From CAVOKN01 sp963696505 (GTDB taxonomy: Bacteria > Pseudomonadota > Gammaproteobacteria > Burkholderiales > Rhodocyclaceae): DNA of 64,000 bases. The stretch is from contig CAVOKN010000011.1 of the NCBI GenBank assembly GCA_963696505.1, positions 62,001 to 126,000 of the forward strand, given 5' to 3'. Positions 62,583 to 64,000 of this stretch are shown in pieces; positions within the stretch are counted from its first letter, which is position 1; the number at the start of each line of letters is the position of its first letter. The notes beneath the pieces were generated by a model that saw nothing but the letters and a program-made list of their open reading frames with translations, was not told the DNA's origin and did not search any database. A program made the position numbers and the translations under genes.

Positions 62583-63176
62583 TCAGCGACCGGCCAGTTG
62601 GGCATGGCGGAAGCAGTCGGTGGTGTGGTCGTTCACCATGCCCACCGCCTGCATGAAGGCGTAGCAGATCGTCGGGCCGACGAAGCGTAAGCCGCGCCGC
62701 GCGAGTTCCTTGCTCATGACAGCGGATTCGGCGCTCTGCGCCGGCACGTCCGCCAGACGCTCCCACCGATTCACGCGCGGCCTGCCGTCGACAAAGCGCC
62801 ACAGGAATGCGTCCAGGCTGCCGAATTCCTGCTGCACCGCAAGGCAGGCGCGCGCGTTGTCGATCGCGGCGGCGACCTTGGCCCGGTTGCGGACGATGCC
62901 TGCGTCCGCGAGCAGGACGGCGCGCCTGGCCTCGTCATAGGCCGCGACGCGTGCCGGGTCGAAGCCGTCGAACAGGCGGCGGTAATTCTCGCGCTTGCGC
63001 AGGATGGTGAGCCAGGACAGGCCGGCTTGGGCGCCTTCGAGGATCAGGAACTCGAACAGCAGCCGGTCGTCATGGACCGGCACGCCCCATTCGGCGTCGT
63101 GGTAGGCAATGTAGAGCGGATCGCTTCCCGCCCAGGCGCAGCGTGCTGCGGCGGCCGATTTCGGGCCGGATACCAC
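62583..63176 (-). CDS. tag: DNA-3-methyladenine glycosylase I
   Basis: A 197-residue Tag from GTG 63176. Diagnostic features are the N-terminal RCAWAGSDPLYIAYHDAEWG, VHDDRLLFEFLILEGAQAGL, the SWLTILRKRENYRRLFDGFD region and the C-terminal GMVNDHTTDCFRH, which provides zinc ligands with the N-terminal Cys. It removes 3-methyladenine from alkylated DNA. Overlaps the RDD operon end convergently by 23 bp of gap, and abuts the upstream secreted-protein gene (TGAGTG). Confidence 0.93.
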   Translation of the reverse strand: MVSGPKSAAAARCAWAGSDPLYIAYHDAEWGVPVHDDRLLFEFLILEGAQAGLSWLTILRKRENYRRLFDGFDPARVAAYDEARRAVLLADAGIVRNRAKVAAAIDNARACLAVQQEFGSLDAFLWRFVDGRPRVNRWERLADVPAQSAESAVMSKELARRGLRFVGPTICYAFMQAVGMVNDHTTDCFRHAQLAGR

Positions 63177-63500
63177 TCAGCGCGGTCCGGCGTAGGGTGG
63201 CGCGATGCCCTCTGCGTAGTCGGGGTTGATGGTGCAGGTGCCGCGGCGGTCAAGGATCATCGCCATGCATTCGCGATAGCTGCGGTAGGAGCAGAGCGCG
63301 GTATTTCCGAGCGTTCCGCCGCGGTAGAGGCACCACTTGTTATCGCCCATGTAGCCGCGGGGATAGTAGGACCGGCCGTAGCCGTAGGGACCGCCGCCCG
63401 AATAGTAGGGGTCGTAGCCGTAGCCCTGTGCCATGGCCGGGGCGGCGCCGAGCATCGCGGCCGCGGCCATCGCCCACATCAACGCGCCTTGCATCGTCAT
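63177..63500 (-). CDS. DUF3551-like secreted small protein
   Basis: A 107-residue protein from ATG 63500 with signal peptide AMAAAAMLGAAPAMA. The mature part begins with a Gly/Tyr-rich stretch and contains DNKWCLYRGGTLGNTALCSY, SYRECMAMILDRRGTC and NPDY, the cysteine pattern of DUF3551 proteins. The upstream in-frame stretch is rejected because it lacks a start and a signal sequence. Function unknown; it may be a periplasmic or surface protein. Abuts tag. Confidence 0.7.
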   Translation of the reverse strand: MTMQGALMWAMAAAAMLGAAPAMAQGYGYDPYYSGGGPYGYGRSYYPRGYMGDNKWCLYRGGTLGNTALCSYRSYRECMAMILDRRGTCTINPDYAEGIAPPYAGPR

Positions 63501-63675
63501 TGCCGTCCTCCGCGATCGACCGCGCACCTTCCGCGCAACGCGTCGGATTATGTCCCCCGGGGGCGCCCCGCGCAACGATGCCGGCGTGGGCGCCGCGCTG
63601 CCGCCGCTGTCGCAGGGCGGGTTTACACTGTCGCCATCCGGCGCGGATGCCCCGCACCACATCGAGGAGACGAAC

Positions 63676-64000
63676 ATGGATAAGCGGCATGAGCTTGCAC
63701 TCATCGTGGGGGCCGGGTCGGGTCTCGGCTTCGCCCTCGCGCGGCGCTTCGCGCGGGCGGAGATGCATGTCGCGCTGGCGGCGCGGCGCATGGACCAGAT
63801 CGAGGCCATGGCGGCGGAATGCAGCGGCATCGCCCATGCGGCCCGCGCCTACGCCTGCGACGCGACGCAGGAAGACCAGGTGGAGCGCCTGTTCCGCGAG
63901 GCCGCGGCCGAACTGGGCGCGCCGCGGCTGGTGGTGTACAACGCCGGTGCCTTCGTGCAGAGGAGCATCCTCGAAACGAGTGCCGAGGAGTTCGAGCATT
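63676..64000 (+). CDS. Short-chain dehydrogenase, 5' part only
   Basis: From ATG 63676 (GAGGAG upstream) about 108 residues are visible before the window ends. The N-terminal nucleotide-binding motif is IVGAGSGLGFALARRFA, followed by HVALAARRMDQIEAMA and VVYNAGAFVQRSILE, with NAG of the SDR fold. The catalytic Ser-Tyr-Lys lies outside. Substrate unknown. Confidence 0.85.
   Translation, partial: MDKRHELALIVGAGSGLGFALARRFARAEMHVALAARRMDQIEAMAAECSGIAHAARAYACDATQEDQVERLFREAAAELGAPRLVVYNAGAFVQRSILETSAEEFEH

Overview
The window is about 64 kb of high-GC (roughly two-thirds G+C by eye) chromosomal DNA. Gene content and order suggest a betaproteobacterium of the Rhodocyclales type (Azoarcus/Thauera/Zoogloea-like): a phasin implying polyhydroxyalkanoate storage, OxyR with peroxide-defence genes, a split glycine cleavage system behind a tandem glycine riboswitch, LolCD, MobB/MoeA/MoaDE, ClpB with a sigma-32 promoter, and a MoxR/DUF58 membrane operon. 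The assignment is inference from gene families, not from a marker gene. I see no rRNA, tRNA or CRISPR array.

Layout. 1-179 is the 5' end of a leftward PAP2-type protein. 319-13045 is one long rightward run of tightly overlapping genes that closely resembles an aryl-polyene (APE) type II polyketide/fatty-acid-like cluster: two ACPs, two ketosynthases, a chain-length-factor-like protein, two hot-dog dehydratases, a ketoreductase, an AMP-ligase (carrying a frameshift), an acyltransferase, a LolA-like carrier and an MMPL exporter. Less usual members are an alpha/beta hydrolase and a NodB-type deacetylase, and a dispersed hairpin repeat splits the cluster. 13118-15226 holds three unrecognised genes. 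15499-19590 is a peroxide-stress island (oxyR, rubrerythrin, an HdrB/GlpC-like iron-sulfur protein, DUF3501, dps) with two good OxyR operators.

19707-25869 contains recJ and an RpfE-like gene (leftward), then lolC-lolD, a DUF4126 membrane protein, a 70-residue protein and simple repeats. 25904-30744 is the leftward gcvT-H-PA-PB operon plus a gamma-carbonic-anhydrase-like gene, controlled by a riboswitch at 30797-31000. 31298-36848 has a metallophosphatase and two zinc-ribbon proteins separated by an IS607-family element carrying tnpA, a small extra cysteine-containing ORF and tnpB. 36967-42288 has a DinG/YoaA-like helicase, a histidine kinase and an ATP-grasp-like protein. 42561-44978 encodes molybdenum-cofactor proteins. 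45027-50384 has a phasin, a CoA-transferase and clpB. 50460-54747 has a HAD phosphatase, a MliC-like lipoprotein, a PstS-like binding protein and a GGDEF/EAL protein. 54961-62559 is the SpoIIM-DUF4129-DUF4350-MoxR-DUF58-BPSS1780-RDD operon. The window ends with tag, a DUF3551-like secreted protein and a truncated short-chain dehydrogenase.

Structure not explained by genes includes the 9-mer CTGACTTTC (11 exact copies on the two strands, in several reading frames), a ~190 bp two-hairpin repeat present twice in opposite orientation, REP-like repeats that have supplied coding or ribosome-binding sequence, and a five-unit 11-bp tandem repeat.
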